DNA of 10,443 nt from Bacillota bacterium (GCA_030705745.1 JAUZPT010000074.1:1-10443), one strand, 5' to 3'; counted from the stretch's first letter, positions 1 through 6,861 are shown. Numbers and translations: made by a program. The notes: generated by a model not told the origin, from the sequence alone.

Positions 1-35
1 ACGAGATTTCCTGAAATATTGATGATCGTTTCCAT

Positions 36-902
36 CTATTTTGCAAAATGACCGATTAAATCAGGCAGCCATTCCATTAAATTTGTAAACTTATAACCGT
101 ATGAACGTGCTTTTTCATTATTCATAGTCCATGTTTTTTCAAGATCAAACGGAGAAACATTTTTACTCGCATCTGACACAACTGCCGTTTTTTCCGTCTC
201 TTTCTCAATCAGAGATATAATATCACCTAATTTAATGCTTCCATTCGAACATGCATTAACCGGACCGTTAAATTCTTGATCTCCTGCCCATGCTAAAAAT
301 TCACCGGCTTCTGTTTCTAAAATAAAACTGATTTCTGCTTCTAAATTAGTAAAATATAAATCTTCTTCATTATGGATTTTTTCAACATGGTAGGCTAAAC
401 GATTCGTATAGTCATTTTTTCCAAGAACAATAGGAAAGCGAACGGCTGTTACTGGGAAAGGTGCCTTTTGAAAAAAAACCGCCTCCGCCTGCCGTTTTCC
501 TTCAGGGTAAGAAAAATCATTTCTGCCACCCATTGTAATTGGATACGTATATGGATAATACTCTTCTTCAACTGCCCCCTCCAGGCCCGCTTTGTAGACT
601 GAATTAGATGACGTAAAAACATATTTGCCTGTCTTACCTGTAAAAACATCAATCGCATCTTGAGCATCCTCAGATGTGTAGCAAATCTGGTCAAATACCA
701 CATCCCATTGTGTACCTGTAAATGCTTTTTGAAAGCTTGTGACATCAGACCGGTCAAACGAAATTCTTTTTACTTTATCTGCAAATGGGTCATTACTCAT
801 TCCCCGGGTTGCAATGGTGACATCAACCCCATTGTTTAAAAGTGCTTCAACTAAATGAATCCCAAAGAACCGTGTTCCCCCTAATACCAGAACCTTTTTC
901 AA
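36..902 (-). CDS. NAD(P)-dependent epimerase/dehydratase-like protein (extended SDR)
   Basis: Probable cytosolic NAD(P)-dependent oxidoreductase/epimerase of the extended short-chain dehydrogenase (SDR) family; the substrate cannot be told. The 288-residue protein opens with a Rossmann strand and the glycine motif GGTRFFG (about residues 8-14). An Arg after the second strand (IATRG, about 33) may favour NADP. Catalytic elements are Ser98/Ser99 (FTSSNSVY) and a YxxxK motif (YPEGK, Tyr132/Lys136). I chose the TTG start at 902: an AAGGAG sits 8 nt before it, whereas the upstream in-frame GTG (911) overlaps that Shine-Dalgarno. The gene has its own promoter and lies behind the terminator of the formate operon, so a link to formate metabolism is not implied. 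It resembles the atypical SDRs often annotated as NAD-dependent epimerase or CSP41-like. Family assignment is firm; specific function is unknown. Confidence 0.85.
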   Translation of the reverse strand: MKKVLVLGGTRFFGIHLVEALLNNGVDVTIATRGMSNDPFADKVKRISFDRSDVTSFQKAFTGTQWDVVFDQICYTSEDAQDAIDVFTGKTGKYVFTSSNSVYKAGLEGAVEEEYYPYTYPITMGGRNDFSYPEGKRQAEAVFFQKAPFPVTAVRFPIVLGKNDYTNRLAYHVEKIHNEEDLYFTNLEAEISFILETEAGEFLAWAGDQEFNGPVNACSNGSIKLGDIISLIEKETEKTAVVSDASKNVSPFDLEKTWTMNNEKARSYGYKFTNLMEWLPDLIGHFAK

Positions 903-940
903 ATGTATCACTCCTTAAATTGAAAATACTTCCAATATCG

Positions 941-969
941 ATGATAAGTGTAATTTGAATATTTGTAAA
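941..969 (-). promoter_or_regulatory. sigma-A-like promoter for the epimerase-like gene
   Basis: On the minus strand, a -35 box TTTACA (969-964, 5/6 match to TTGACA) is followed by a 17-bp spacer and a -10 box TATCAT (946-941, 5/6 match to TATAAT). It lies about 40 bp upstream of the TTG start and just downstream of the formate-operon terminator. This suggests that the epimerase-like gene is transcribed independently. The -35 box overlaps the T-rich tail of that terminator. Confidence 0.55.
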
Positions 970-998
970 ATAACAAAACCTGACCATTGGTCAGGTTT
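964..998 (-). terminator. intrinsic terminator of the formate operon
   Basis: A perfect 11-bp inverted repeat (976-986 with 988-998) reads on the minus strand as CCTGACC-AAT-GGTCAGG and runs into TTTTGTTATTTT. The TGA stop of the zinc-ribbon gene (993-991) lies inside the stem, so the last ribosome may sit on the hairpin. It closes the five-gene minus-strand transcription unit. Confidence 0.8.
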
Positions 999-1125
999 CA
1001 CTCTCAAACGGATTGTATCGACGGTCGTTTTGACAATTTTCACATAGATGAAGGATTCTATGTTCAACTTCATTTTTCCCTTGTTCGGTTTCCTCGACGC
1101 TTCCGCAGACTTCACAAACCTTCAC
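991..1125 (-). CDS. small zinc-ribbon protein, last gene of the formate operon
   Basis: A 44-residue protein with two CxxC pairs (Cys4/Cys7 and Cys28/Cys31, 20 residues apart), the pattern of a four-cysteine zinc ribbon or rubredoxin-like knuckle. The tail is charged and polar (NDRRYNPF). I chose the GTG start at 1125: AAGGAGG at 1140-1134 lies 8 nt before it, while the longer open frame upstream only reads through the neighbouring gene. It overlaps the end of the HMA-like gene by 14 nt, so it is probably translated by coupling. The layout (CxxC, then LCENC) recalls the YlaI/DUF2197 small zinc proteins of Bacillus, but that is only a resemblance. I do not recognise a function. Its position suggests a role in assembly, metal or cofactor handling, or regulation of the formate dehydrogenase; this is inference. 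Confidence 0.7.
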   Translation of the reverse strand: MKVCEVCGSVEETEQGKNEVEHRILHLCENCQNDRRYNPFESET

Positions 1126-1351
1126 TCGAATCGCCTCCTTGGACACGTTCCGCTGCATAGCCAGCTTCCATAATCGCCTGTTTAAAATCCTGTAACGAAG
1201 CAGCATTTTCATCATAACTGATTCGGGCATAACCGGTCGTTTGGTTTACCTCTGCTCGACGGACTCCCCATACATGATGGAGAGCCTCTTGAAGTTTATC
1301 AATGTCATCCGAACTGTTAATGCCTTGTACTTGAAACACACCGTTTTTCAT
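1112..1351 (-). CDS. HMA-fold-like small protein lacking the CxxC metal site
   Basis: A 79-residue cytosolic protein whose sequence fits the beta-alpha-beta-beta-alpha-beta order of heavy-metal-associated (HMA, CopZ-like) domains: GVFQVQGI, helix 14-29, the strand pair RRAEVNQ and YARISYDE, helix 52-64 ending EAGY, and a last strand. In classical HMA domains the first loop is GMxCxxC; here it is GINSSDD, and the protein has no cysteine at all. CopZ-type copper binding is therefore not expected. Start: the ATG at 1351 lies 6 nt after AAGGAGG, while the in-frame ATG at 1357 touches the Shine-Dalgarno directly and is unlikely. The Shine-Dalgarno overlaps the stop codon of the DUF1641 gene. The fold assignment is by eye and moderately sure. 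The function is unknown; a protein-protein adaptor for the dehydrogenase is one possibility. Confidence 0.7.
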   Translation of the reverse strand: MKNGVFQVQGINSSDDIDKLQEALHHVWGVRRAEVNQTTGYARISYDENAASLQDFKQAIMEAGYAAERVQGGDSSEGL

Positions 1352-1362
1352 TTCCATCCTCC

Positions 1363-1863
1363 TTAATGAAGCTGCTGCTGTTGATCCTCAGAGAAGGCCT
1401 CGCCCATTCCGCGGAGGAACTGTAGCATAGATGTTAGCGAGGTTCGAATTTCCGGGTTTGTCATCGATCTTCCAAGCTTCCATAAGCTTTGCTCTTCGCC
1501 GCTTTCAACCGCATCCGTAAATCGCTCAAGACTACGATCTACACCGCTCATAATCGTTTGCAGCTTTTCTGGCTGCAGGGAACCAAAAAATTTGAAAGCA
1601 TTGAAAGCATTCTTCACTGTGTTATACATAGCGGGCTGATTTACTTGCTGCAAGGCAATGACACTAACCTCGGTACGCTTTTCAAGAAGAGCGTTCACAG
1701 CATCAAGAATGCCTATTTCATTTAACTGCTTGACGATGTTAAGGGTCTTCACGATGGCATCCCTGTTCTCGGCAAGTGCATCGACAATAGCAGAAATAGC
1801 TTCCGCTTTTTCTTCAACTGGATTAGGAACTTCCTTTTTAATTTGCCTGATTGCCTTCGCCAT
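1363..1863 (-). CDS. yrhD: DUF1641 protein, partner subunit of formate dehydrogenase (YrhD/YjgD type)
   Basis: A 166-residue, mostly helical DUF1641 protein with no signal peptide or membrane segment. Landmarks are an N-terminal helix (17-34, VEEKAEAISAIVDALAENR), the ILDAVNALLEKR segment (52-63), a central NAFKFFGSLQPEKL stretch and a Gln-rich C-terminus. In B. subtilis the homologues YrhD/YjgD are the small subunit of two-subunit formate dehydrogenases that pass electrons to menaquinone; the same role is inferred here. There are no cysteines and thus no Fe-S ligands. Start: the ATG at 1863 has AAGGAGG with about 8 nt spacing. In-frame upstream sequence is only the dehydrogenase gene read in another frame. 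The 26-nt overlap with the end of the catalytic gene supports stoichiometric, coupled synthesis. Confidence 0.85.
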   Translation of the reverse strand: MAKAIRQIKKEVPNPVEEKAEAISAIVDALAENRDAIVKTLNIVKQLNEIGILDAVNALLEKRTEVSVIALQQVNQPAMYNTVKNAFNAFKFFGSLQPEKLQTIMSGVDRSLERFTDAVESGEEQSLWKLGRSMTNPEIRTSLTSMLQFLRGMGEAFSEDQQQQLH

Positions 1864-4819
1864 ATTTTGCTCCTCCTTGCTCGACAATTTCTGAAATTGG
1901 AGTATAGTCCTGACGCTTCCATTTATCCTCAACTCGTACGCTAATTTGCGGGATACGGTTTCCGAAGCGGTGATTCGTATCCGGAAGCGGCGGCTCACCT
2001 TCCTCTTCAAGGATTTCGAGGCGTACATCCATCTCCTTGTAGTTAGGTGTATGAGTGATATCATCATGATAGCTGCTTGTTAGCAGGTTGACAGCTTCGA
2101 TATCTTCCCGATTATTCATCGTTAGATACAGCTCTTTCCCCTCCACACGATCCGTTACAAGTGCCCTTACTTCAACTACACCATAAGGTGAGGTTAAGCG
2201 GACCAAGGAGCCGTCCTTAATATTCCGTTCTTCTGCAAGCTCAGGTGAAACCTCGAGCCAAGGATTTGGCGTTTTAGACGCAATCGCTTTGGACCGGTAA
2301 GTCAAATTACCTTCGTGGAAGTGTTCAAGCAGTCGTCCGTTATTTAAATGAATGTCATAGTCTTCACCAGGTCTAAAAGGCTGTGTCCAATCCACTGGAA
2401 CCAGACGGGCTTTTCCATCAGGAAACCCGAAGCGGTCTGTAAATAATAATGGAGTGGATGTGCCATCCTTGGCTACCGGCCATAACTGTGTATTCCATTG
2501 TTCCAGCCGATCATAGCTCACACCGGCAAATATGGTAGCAAGTGAAGCTGCTTCAGCCATAATTTCACTTGGATGCTTATAGTTCCAGTTCGCTCCAAGG
2601 CGGTTCGCTATCTCTTGGAAAATTTCCCAGTCCGGTTTCGCATCGCCCATAGGTTCAAATACCTTGTAAAAACGTTGAATCCGGCGCTCGGTATTCGTAA
2701 AGGTCCCATCCTTCTCCAAGCTTGGTGCTGCTGGCAGGACCACATCCGCAAATCTGGCTGTTTTACTAAAGAAAACATCCTGAACCACAAAGAATTCCAG
2801 CTTTTCAAAGGCCGATTCCACATGATTGATGTTAGAGTCGACAATTGCCATATCTTCACCAAACAAGTAAAGTCCCTTCAGCTTCCCTTTATCAATTCCT
2901 TCAACCATTTGATGGTTATCCAGACCCGGTTCCTCCGGCAGTTTCACACCCCAGGCATTTTCATACTTTTCGCGAACCTTTGGATCCTGAACAGGTTCAT
3001 ATCCAGGCATCCAAGCAGGCATGGTTCCAAAATCACATGCGCCTTGTACGTTGTTGTGTCCGCGTAAAGGATAGGCGCCGGTTCCAGGACGTCCGTAGTT
3101 TCCGGTAATTAACAGTAAATTGGAAATGGCTGTACTTGTATCGGTTCCACCCTTGTGCTGTGTAACCCCCATTGCCCATAACATACAAACCGATTTTGCA
3201 TCATGAATCATGTTGGCGATTTGAATGATGGTATCCTTTGATAACCCAGTTGTTTCTTCCGCATACTCCAAAGTGAACTTATCAAGCTTCTGAATATATT
3301 CTTCTACTCCAGCCACTCTCTTGTTTAAAAACTCTTTATCTTCCCAGCCTTGATCAACGATATACTTCGTTACCGCAGATAACCAAATAAGGTCAGAACC
3401 TGGTTTTGGGTGAATCTGTAAGTTTGCCCGTTCTGCCAATTCATGTTTCCTTAAATCAGCAACGATTAGTTTTTGCCCATGAAGTTTATGTGCACGTTTG
3501 ATTCTTGTCGATAATACAGGATGTGACTCTGCAGGGTTGGCTCCAATCACAACGATCAAGTCAGATGATTGAATATCCTCTATCGTTCCTGAATCACCGC
3601 CAATTCCAACGGTCCTCAATAAGCCCGCTGTGGCTGGTGATTGACAATAGCGGGAGCAGTTATCCACGTTGTTGGTTCCCATGATGGCACGGACGAATTT
3701 TTGAAAAAGAAAATTCTCTTCGTTGGAGCATTTAGATGATGCAATATACCCCATAGCATTCGGACCGTACTTCTCTTTCATTTCTTTTAGCTTGGAAGCT
3801 ATAAGTGTTAACGCCTCTTCCCAAGTGGATTCAACAAACTCTTCTCCTTTACGGATTAACGGCTTGGTTAACCGTTCTTCGCTGTTTACAAAATCCCAGC
3901 CGAATTTTCCTTTTACACAAGTAGAAATGCCATTTACAGGTGCTTCTGCCACCGGCTCAATCTTGAGAATTTTTCTATCTTTCGTCCATACTTCAAAGCT
4001 GCAGCCAACTCCACAATATGTACAAACCGTTTTCGTGCGTTTTATACGAGTTTTTCGCATGGATGCTTCAATTTCAGATATGGCAAAAATCTGCTTATAA
4101 CCAGGCTCGATTTCTTTTGTTATATCAATCATCGGTTCTAGAACTTTAGGTGGTATAGCGGTTAAAAAGCCTGCTTCACCAAGCATTGATTTTTCCATCA
4201 ATGCATTACATGGACAAACGGTTACACAGTGACCGCAGGATACACAGGAAGATTCATTAATCGGTACATCATTGTCCCAAATGACCCGCGGTACTTCACG
4301 GTTCCAGTCGATCGTCAGCGTTTCATTTACTTGCAGGTCTTGACATGCCTCTACGCAGCGTCCGCATAAAATACACTGATCGGGCTCATAGCGGTACATC
4401 GGATGAGATTGATCCGGCGGATACGGCTTTGGACGAAATTCATATTTTTGATGTTCAATTTCTAGGTGTTCAGCTGTATTGTGGACCACACAGTTTCCAT
4501 TGTTATTATCACAAACCGTACAATACAACTCATGGTTTTTAAGGATTCGAGAAAAAGCTTCATATTGGGCATCCCGAACATACTGGGACTTCGTATCCAC
4601 CTTCATGCCAGGCTGAGCTTTGGTTGCACAGGCACGGACCAGCTCCCCGTTCACATTGACGTGGCACGTATCGCAGGTTTGAATGGTACCGAGATTTGGA
4701 TGATAGCAAACACTTGGTACGTAATAGTCTAAGGATTGGGTAACGTCTAAGATTGTCTGCCCGGCTTTAGCTTCATATTCCTTCCCATTGATCTGGATTG
4801 TAAACGTTGATCCTTCCAT
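1838..4819 (-). CDS. yrhE: formate dehydrogenase catalytic subunit, Mo-bisPGD type (YrhE/YjgC, ForC-like)
   Basis: A 993-residue cytoplasmic oxidoreductase expected to oxidise formate to CO2. Domains in order: a 2Fe-2S ferredoxin (Cys38, 49, 52, 64), a NuoG-like His/Cys 4Fe-4S site (His96, Cys100, 103, 110), two 4Fe-4S motifs (Cys149/152/155/159 and Cys192/195/198/202), a molybdopterin-domain 4Fe-4S (Cys266/269/273/301), then the molybdopterin domains and a dinucleotide-binding domain (about 820-930). Compared with E. coli FdhH from memory, the selenocysteine position is Cys392 and Lys303 and Arg586 (RGHNNVQGACD) are kept. The residue after the active Cys is Gln393 instead of His, which is the signature of the non-canonical B. 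subtilis formate:menaquinone enzymes. Start: ATG with AGGAGG 7 nt upstream. It overlaps the channel gene by 73 nt and the DUF1641 gene by 26 nt. FdhD, encoded nearby, would sulfurate its cofactor. Confidence 0.93.
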   Translation of the reverse strand: MEGSTFTIQINGKEYEAKAGQTILDVTQSLDYYVPSVCYHPNLGTIQTCDTCHVNVNGELVRACATKAQPGMKVDTKSQYVRDAQYEAFSRILKNHELYCTVCDNNNGNCVVHNTAEHLEIEHQKYEFRPKPYPPDQSHPMYRYEPDQCILCGRCVEACQDLQVNETLTIDWNREVPRVIWDNDVPINESSCVSCGHCVTVCPCNALMEKSMLGEAGFLTAIPPKVLEPMIDITKEIEPGYKQIFAISEIEASMRKTRIKRTKTVCTYCGVGCSFEVWTKDRKILKIEPVAEAPVNGISTCVKGKFGWDFVNSEERLTKPLIRKGEEFVESTWEEALTLIASKLKEMKEKYGPNAMGYIASSKCSNEENFLFQKFVRAIMGTNNVDNCSRYCQSPATAGLLRTVGIGGDSGTIEDIQSSDLIVVIGANPAESHPVLSTRIKRAHKLHGQKLIVADLRKHELAERANLQIHPKPGSDLIWLSAVTKYIVDQGWEDKEFLNKRVAGVEEYIQKLDKFTLEYAEETTGLSKDTIIQIANMIHDAKSVCMLWAMGVTQHKGGTDTSTAISNLLLITGNYGRPGTGAYPLRGHNNVQGACDFGTMPAWMPGYEPVQDPKVREKYENAWGVKLPEEPGLDNHQMVEGIDKGKLKGLYLFGEDMAIVDSNINHVESAFEKLEFFVVQDVFFSKTARFADVVLPAAPSLEKDGTFTNTERRIQRFYKVFEPMGDAKPDWEIFQEIANRLGANWNYKHPSEIMAEAASLATIFAGVSYDRLEQWNTQLWPVAKDGTSTPLLFTDRFGFPDGKARLVPVDWTQPFRPGEDYDIHLNNGRLLEHFHEGNLTYRSKAIASKTPNPWLEVSPELAEERNIKDGSLVRLTSPYGVVEVRALVTDRVEGKELYLTMNNREDIEAVNLLTSSYHDDITHTPNYKEMDVRLEILEEEGEPPLPDTNHRFGNRIPQISVRVEDKWKRQDYTPISEIVEQGGAKYGEGNQAN

Positions 4820-5625
4820 TCTTCACCCTCCTGTGAGCCTTCCGGCTGAATCGTAAACAAATGATTTTTATAAGCGACAAAGTAGATGAGAGAAACAAAG
4901 ATTCCCCCGCCGACTGCATTTCCGAGATAAACAGGAATAAAGTTGAGCAGATAGTCGTGCCATGTGAAGTGCCCGGCAAATATAGCAGCTGGAATGACAA
5001 ACATGTTTGCCACCACGTGCTGGAATCCTATTGCCACAAAGGCCATAATCGGAAACCAAATGCCTAGAATCTTTCCGCCAATATCTTCCGCTCCATAGGC
5101 AAGCCATACCCCTAACCCGACGAGCCAGTTGCAGCCAATTGCCGAGATAAACGCTTGCCAGAAACTATCCTGAAGCTTCGCCTGTGCGATGGCGACAGTC
5201 TTGTCCATAAACGGACCAGCCTCGGTTAATCCGACAATATGACCAAAGAAGTAAGCTACAAATAAGGCACCTATTAAGTTACTGACTGTAATCCATAACC
5301 AATTGATGATTAGCTGCAGCGGAGCAATTCTGCCTGTAAACAAGGCCATCGAGACGGCCATCATATTCCCTGTCAGTAATTCTCCGCCGCCAATGACTAT
5401 GAGCATCAATCCTACCGGAAAAACGGCTGCACCTAAAAAGGAACCAAATGTGCCCCAATCTTTTGGTAAATTGGCTGTTACGCGAATATCAAGCAAGAAT
5501 CCCAGTGAAATAAAAGCTCCGCCAAGAAAACCTAATACTAAGACACTAGCAAGCGGTAAAGATACTTTCTTTGTACCTGTTTCTGCAGCAAGCTGTGCAA
5601 TCTCATGCGGACTGCGAAATGCCAT
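4747..5625 (-). CDS. yrhG: formate/nitrite transporter (FNT/FocA family, YrhG type)
   Basis: A pentameric-channel-type membrane protein of 292 residues predicted to move formate (or a similar small anion) across the cytoplasmic membrane. There are six hydrophobic segments at about 25-46, 62-84, 104-128, 157-178, 186-212 and 225-253. Family signatures are GGELLTGN (79-86), AIGCNWLVG (162-170) and FQHVVANMF (201-209), where His203 is the central pore histidine. Start: ATG at 5625 with AAGGGGG 7 nt before it. It is the first gene of the operon, which supports formate rather than nitrite as substrate. The hydrophilic tail after residue 255 is longer than in many FNT proteins, and its codons overlap the first 24 codons of the dehydrogenase gene. 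Either the tail is real or a small indel moved the stop. Confidence 0.9.
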   Translation of the reverse strand: MAFRSPHEIAQLAAETGTKKVSLPLASVLVLGFLGGAFISLGFLLDIRVTANLPKDWGTFGSFLGAAVFPVGLMLIVIGGGELLTGNMMAVSMALFTGRIAPLQLIINWLWITVSNLIGALFVAYFFGHIVGLTEAGPFMDKTVAIAQAKLQDSFWQAFISAIGCNWLVGLGVWLAYGAEDIGGKILGIWFPIMAFVAIGFQHVVANMFVIPAAIFAGHFTWHDYLLNFIPVYLGNAVGGGIFVSLIYFVAYKNHLFTIQPEGSQEGEEWKDQRLQSRSMGRNMKLKPGRQS

Positions 5626-5717
5626 CGGTCTGCCCCCTTTTTGTGTGGTGATGAATTTAATTTGCGCTAATTTGGAATTTTAATAAGGGAAATCATTATT
5701 TAATAAGGAGAAGTTAT
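5626..5717. promoter_or_regulatory. divergent intergenic region between the formate operon and the winged-helix-like gene
   Basis: This 92-bp AT-rich gap must carry the promoters of both divergent genes. On the minus strand TAAAAT (5682-5677) is a possible -10, but I find no good -35 at 17-18 bp. On the plus strand only weak boxes are seen. The absence of good sigma-A boxes suggests an activator or an alternative sigma factor. A 10-bp direct repeat lies here and is listed separately. Confidence 0.4.
5679..5708 (+). repeat. 10-bp direct repeat TTTAATAAGG, 20-bp period
   Basis: TTTAATAAGG occurs at 5679-5688 and again at 5699-5708, exactly 20 bp apart, which is close to two helical turns. The match is 12 of 14 if the four bases after it are included. 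The second copy merges into the Shine-Dalgarno of the winged-helix-like gene. The spacing would suit a regulator bound on one DNA face, but chance in AT-rich DNA is possible. Confidence 0.5.
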
Positions 5718-5936
5718 ATGAACAAGGAATCCATGCTTCAGCTCATCCACTCGATGATCACTTCATCTACGAAAAATCCAAAATATGCAGTTCTATCAAC
5801 TGCTAAAATTGCAAATATCCTGGATTGTCCGATTGGTGAAGTGGAAAGTGGTATTACCGAATTTGTACAAACAGGAAAGTTACAAAAATCAACACTACAG
5901 GATTCGCCAAACTACGATATTTATTTGTTACCTTGA
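5718..5936 (+). CDS. small winged-helix-like protein, divergent from the formate operon
   Basis: A 72-residue soluble protein that I do not recognise as a named family. Its layout resembles a minimal winged helix: helix 1 at about 4-16, helix 2 at 27-36 (STAKIANILD), helix 3 at 38-52 (PIGEVESGITEFVQT) and a strand pair at 55-71 (GKLQKSTL, YDIYLL) as wing. The STAKIANILDCP... segment reads like the HTH of transcription factors that sense a preceding or following domain, but no ligand domain is present. It has one cysteine (Cys37). The ATG start has AAGGAG 7 nt upstream, and an intrinsic terminator follows, so it is a single-gene unit. Its place opposite the formate operon and beside fdhD makes a regulator of formate genes a fair but unproven guess. 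Confidence 0.72.
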   Translation: MNKESMLQLIHSMITSSTKNPKYAVLSTAKIANILDCPIGEVESGITEFVQTGKLQKSTLQDSPNYDIYLLP

Positions 5937-5964
5937 TGGTGAGTAGCTATTTTGCGGTATTTGA

Positions 5965-5996
5965 GGGCATCAATCATTTTTATTGATGCCCTTTTC
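5965..5996 (+). terminator. intrinsic terminator after the winged-helix-like gene
   Basis: A perfect 10-bp stem GGGCATCAAT (5965-5974) pairs with ATTGATGCCC (5982-5991) around a 7-nt loop and is followed by TTTTCTATGTTT. It lies 29 bp after the stop codon. The minus-strand side lacks a T-run, so it serves the plus strand, although it lies near the 3' end of fdhD too. Confidence 0.82.
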
Positions 5997-6028
5997 TATG
6001 TTTCAAGACTAGCTTGGTCAACAGTCCC

Positions 6029-6838
6029 TCATGAACTCAACTGGATCCGTTCCGGCCGTGTATACACATTTAACGTATGATTGCGAATAAACCCTACTGT
6101 TGTAATTCCTAATTCCTCTGCCAATTCCAAGGCCAGCTCCGTTGGGGCTGATTTGGACAGCACCATTTCACAGCCAATTTTTGCTACCTTTAATAAAATC
6201 TCAGAGGAGATGCGGCCGCTGAACACGAGAACTTTATCACCAATCGAAATGTTATTTTTCAAACAGTGTCCGTAAATCTTATCTAACGCATTGTGCCTGC
6301 CGATGTCCATCCGTCCCAGAATGATTCCGTTTAAATCGCACAGTGCTGCGTTATGGACGCCGCCTGTCATCTGGAAGGTTTCTGCGTTCTTTTGCAGCTC
6401 CCCCATCAATCGAAAGCAGTCATCAGCTGAGATTTTGATGCGGACATCCTTCATTTTCTTTGCCGTTAAGGCATCATTCGCAAACACAAAGCCCTGCCTG
6501 CTCATCCCGCAGCAGGAGGTTACATATCTTTTACTATGTAAGTTTTGAAAATAAGGATTCAGTTTACTTGTTTTTACGTGAACAAACCCTTCTTTTTCTT
6601 GTATCCAAAGCTCATCAATATCTTCATATCTTCTGATAATTCCCTCTGAAGCTAAAAAGCCAATAACCAGGTCTTCAATATATTCGGGCGTACACACCAT
6701 GGTCATAAATTCTTTATTATTTAGTTTGATGGTAACAGGGTATTCGGTTACAATCCGATCCTCGATATCTTCTGTGAATCCATTGCAAAAGCGCAGAATT
6801 TCCCGCTTCACTTCAATCGGCTTCATGGTCATCGGCAC
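6029..6838 (-). CDS. fdhD: FdhD, sulfurtransferase for formate dehydrogenase molybdenum cofactor
   Basis: A cytoplasmic 269-residue FdhD-family protein. FdhD proteins receive sulfur from a cysteine desulfurase and pass it to the Mo-bisPGD cofactor, which formate dehydrogenases need for activity. Family motifs are visible: TSCCGMSRQ (107-115), TGGVHNAAL (158-166), DIGRHNALDKI (178-188), FSGRISSEILLK (206-217) and SAPTELALELAEELGIT. In E. coli the sulfur-carrying motif is CxxC; here the aligned motif is Cys110-Gly-Met-Ser113, so the second cysteine is replaced and Cys109 precedes the first. Start: GTG at 6838 with GAGGAG 6 nt upstream; the ATG codons at the third and fifth positions are too far from it. 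The client enzyme is almost certainly the dehydrogenase encoded at 1838-4819. Confidence 0.93.
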   Translation of the reverse strand: MPMTMKPIEVKREILRFCNGFTEDIEDRIVTEYPVTIKLNNKEFMTMVCTPEYIEDLVIGFLASEGIIRRYEDIDELWIQEKEGFVHVKTSKLNPYFQNLHSKRYVTSCCGMSRQGFVFANDALTAKKMKDVRIKISADDCFRLMGELQKNAETFQMTGGVHNAALCDLNGIILGRMDIGRHNALDKIYGHCLKNNISIGDKVLVFSGRISSEILLKVAKIGCEMVLSKSAPTELALELAEELGITTVGFIRNHTLNVYTRPERIQLSS

Positions 6839-6861
6839 CTGTCACTCCTCTGAAATAGAAT

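Noticed and set aside
1..35. Possible start of a further minus-strand gene: ATG at 35-33 directly after the TAG of the epimerase-like gene, open for 11 codons to the edge.
   Set aside because: There is no Shine-Dalgarno before it and only 11 codons are visible, too few to tell a gene from chance.
1112..1351. CopZ-type copper chaperone.
   Set aside because: The metal-binding CxxC is absent, so copper transfer cannot be claimed despite the fold resemblance.
2573..3108. Long antisense open frames within the formate dehydrogenase gene.
   Set aside because: They lie opposite a strongly conserved gene, lack ribosome-binding sites and encode no recognisable motif; they are by-products of its codon use.
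3615..3660. Selenocysteine at the formate dehydrogenase active site.
   Set aside because: The catalytic codon is an ordinary Cys codon and the frame has no internal TGA, so no SECIS element is needed.
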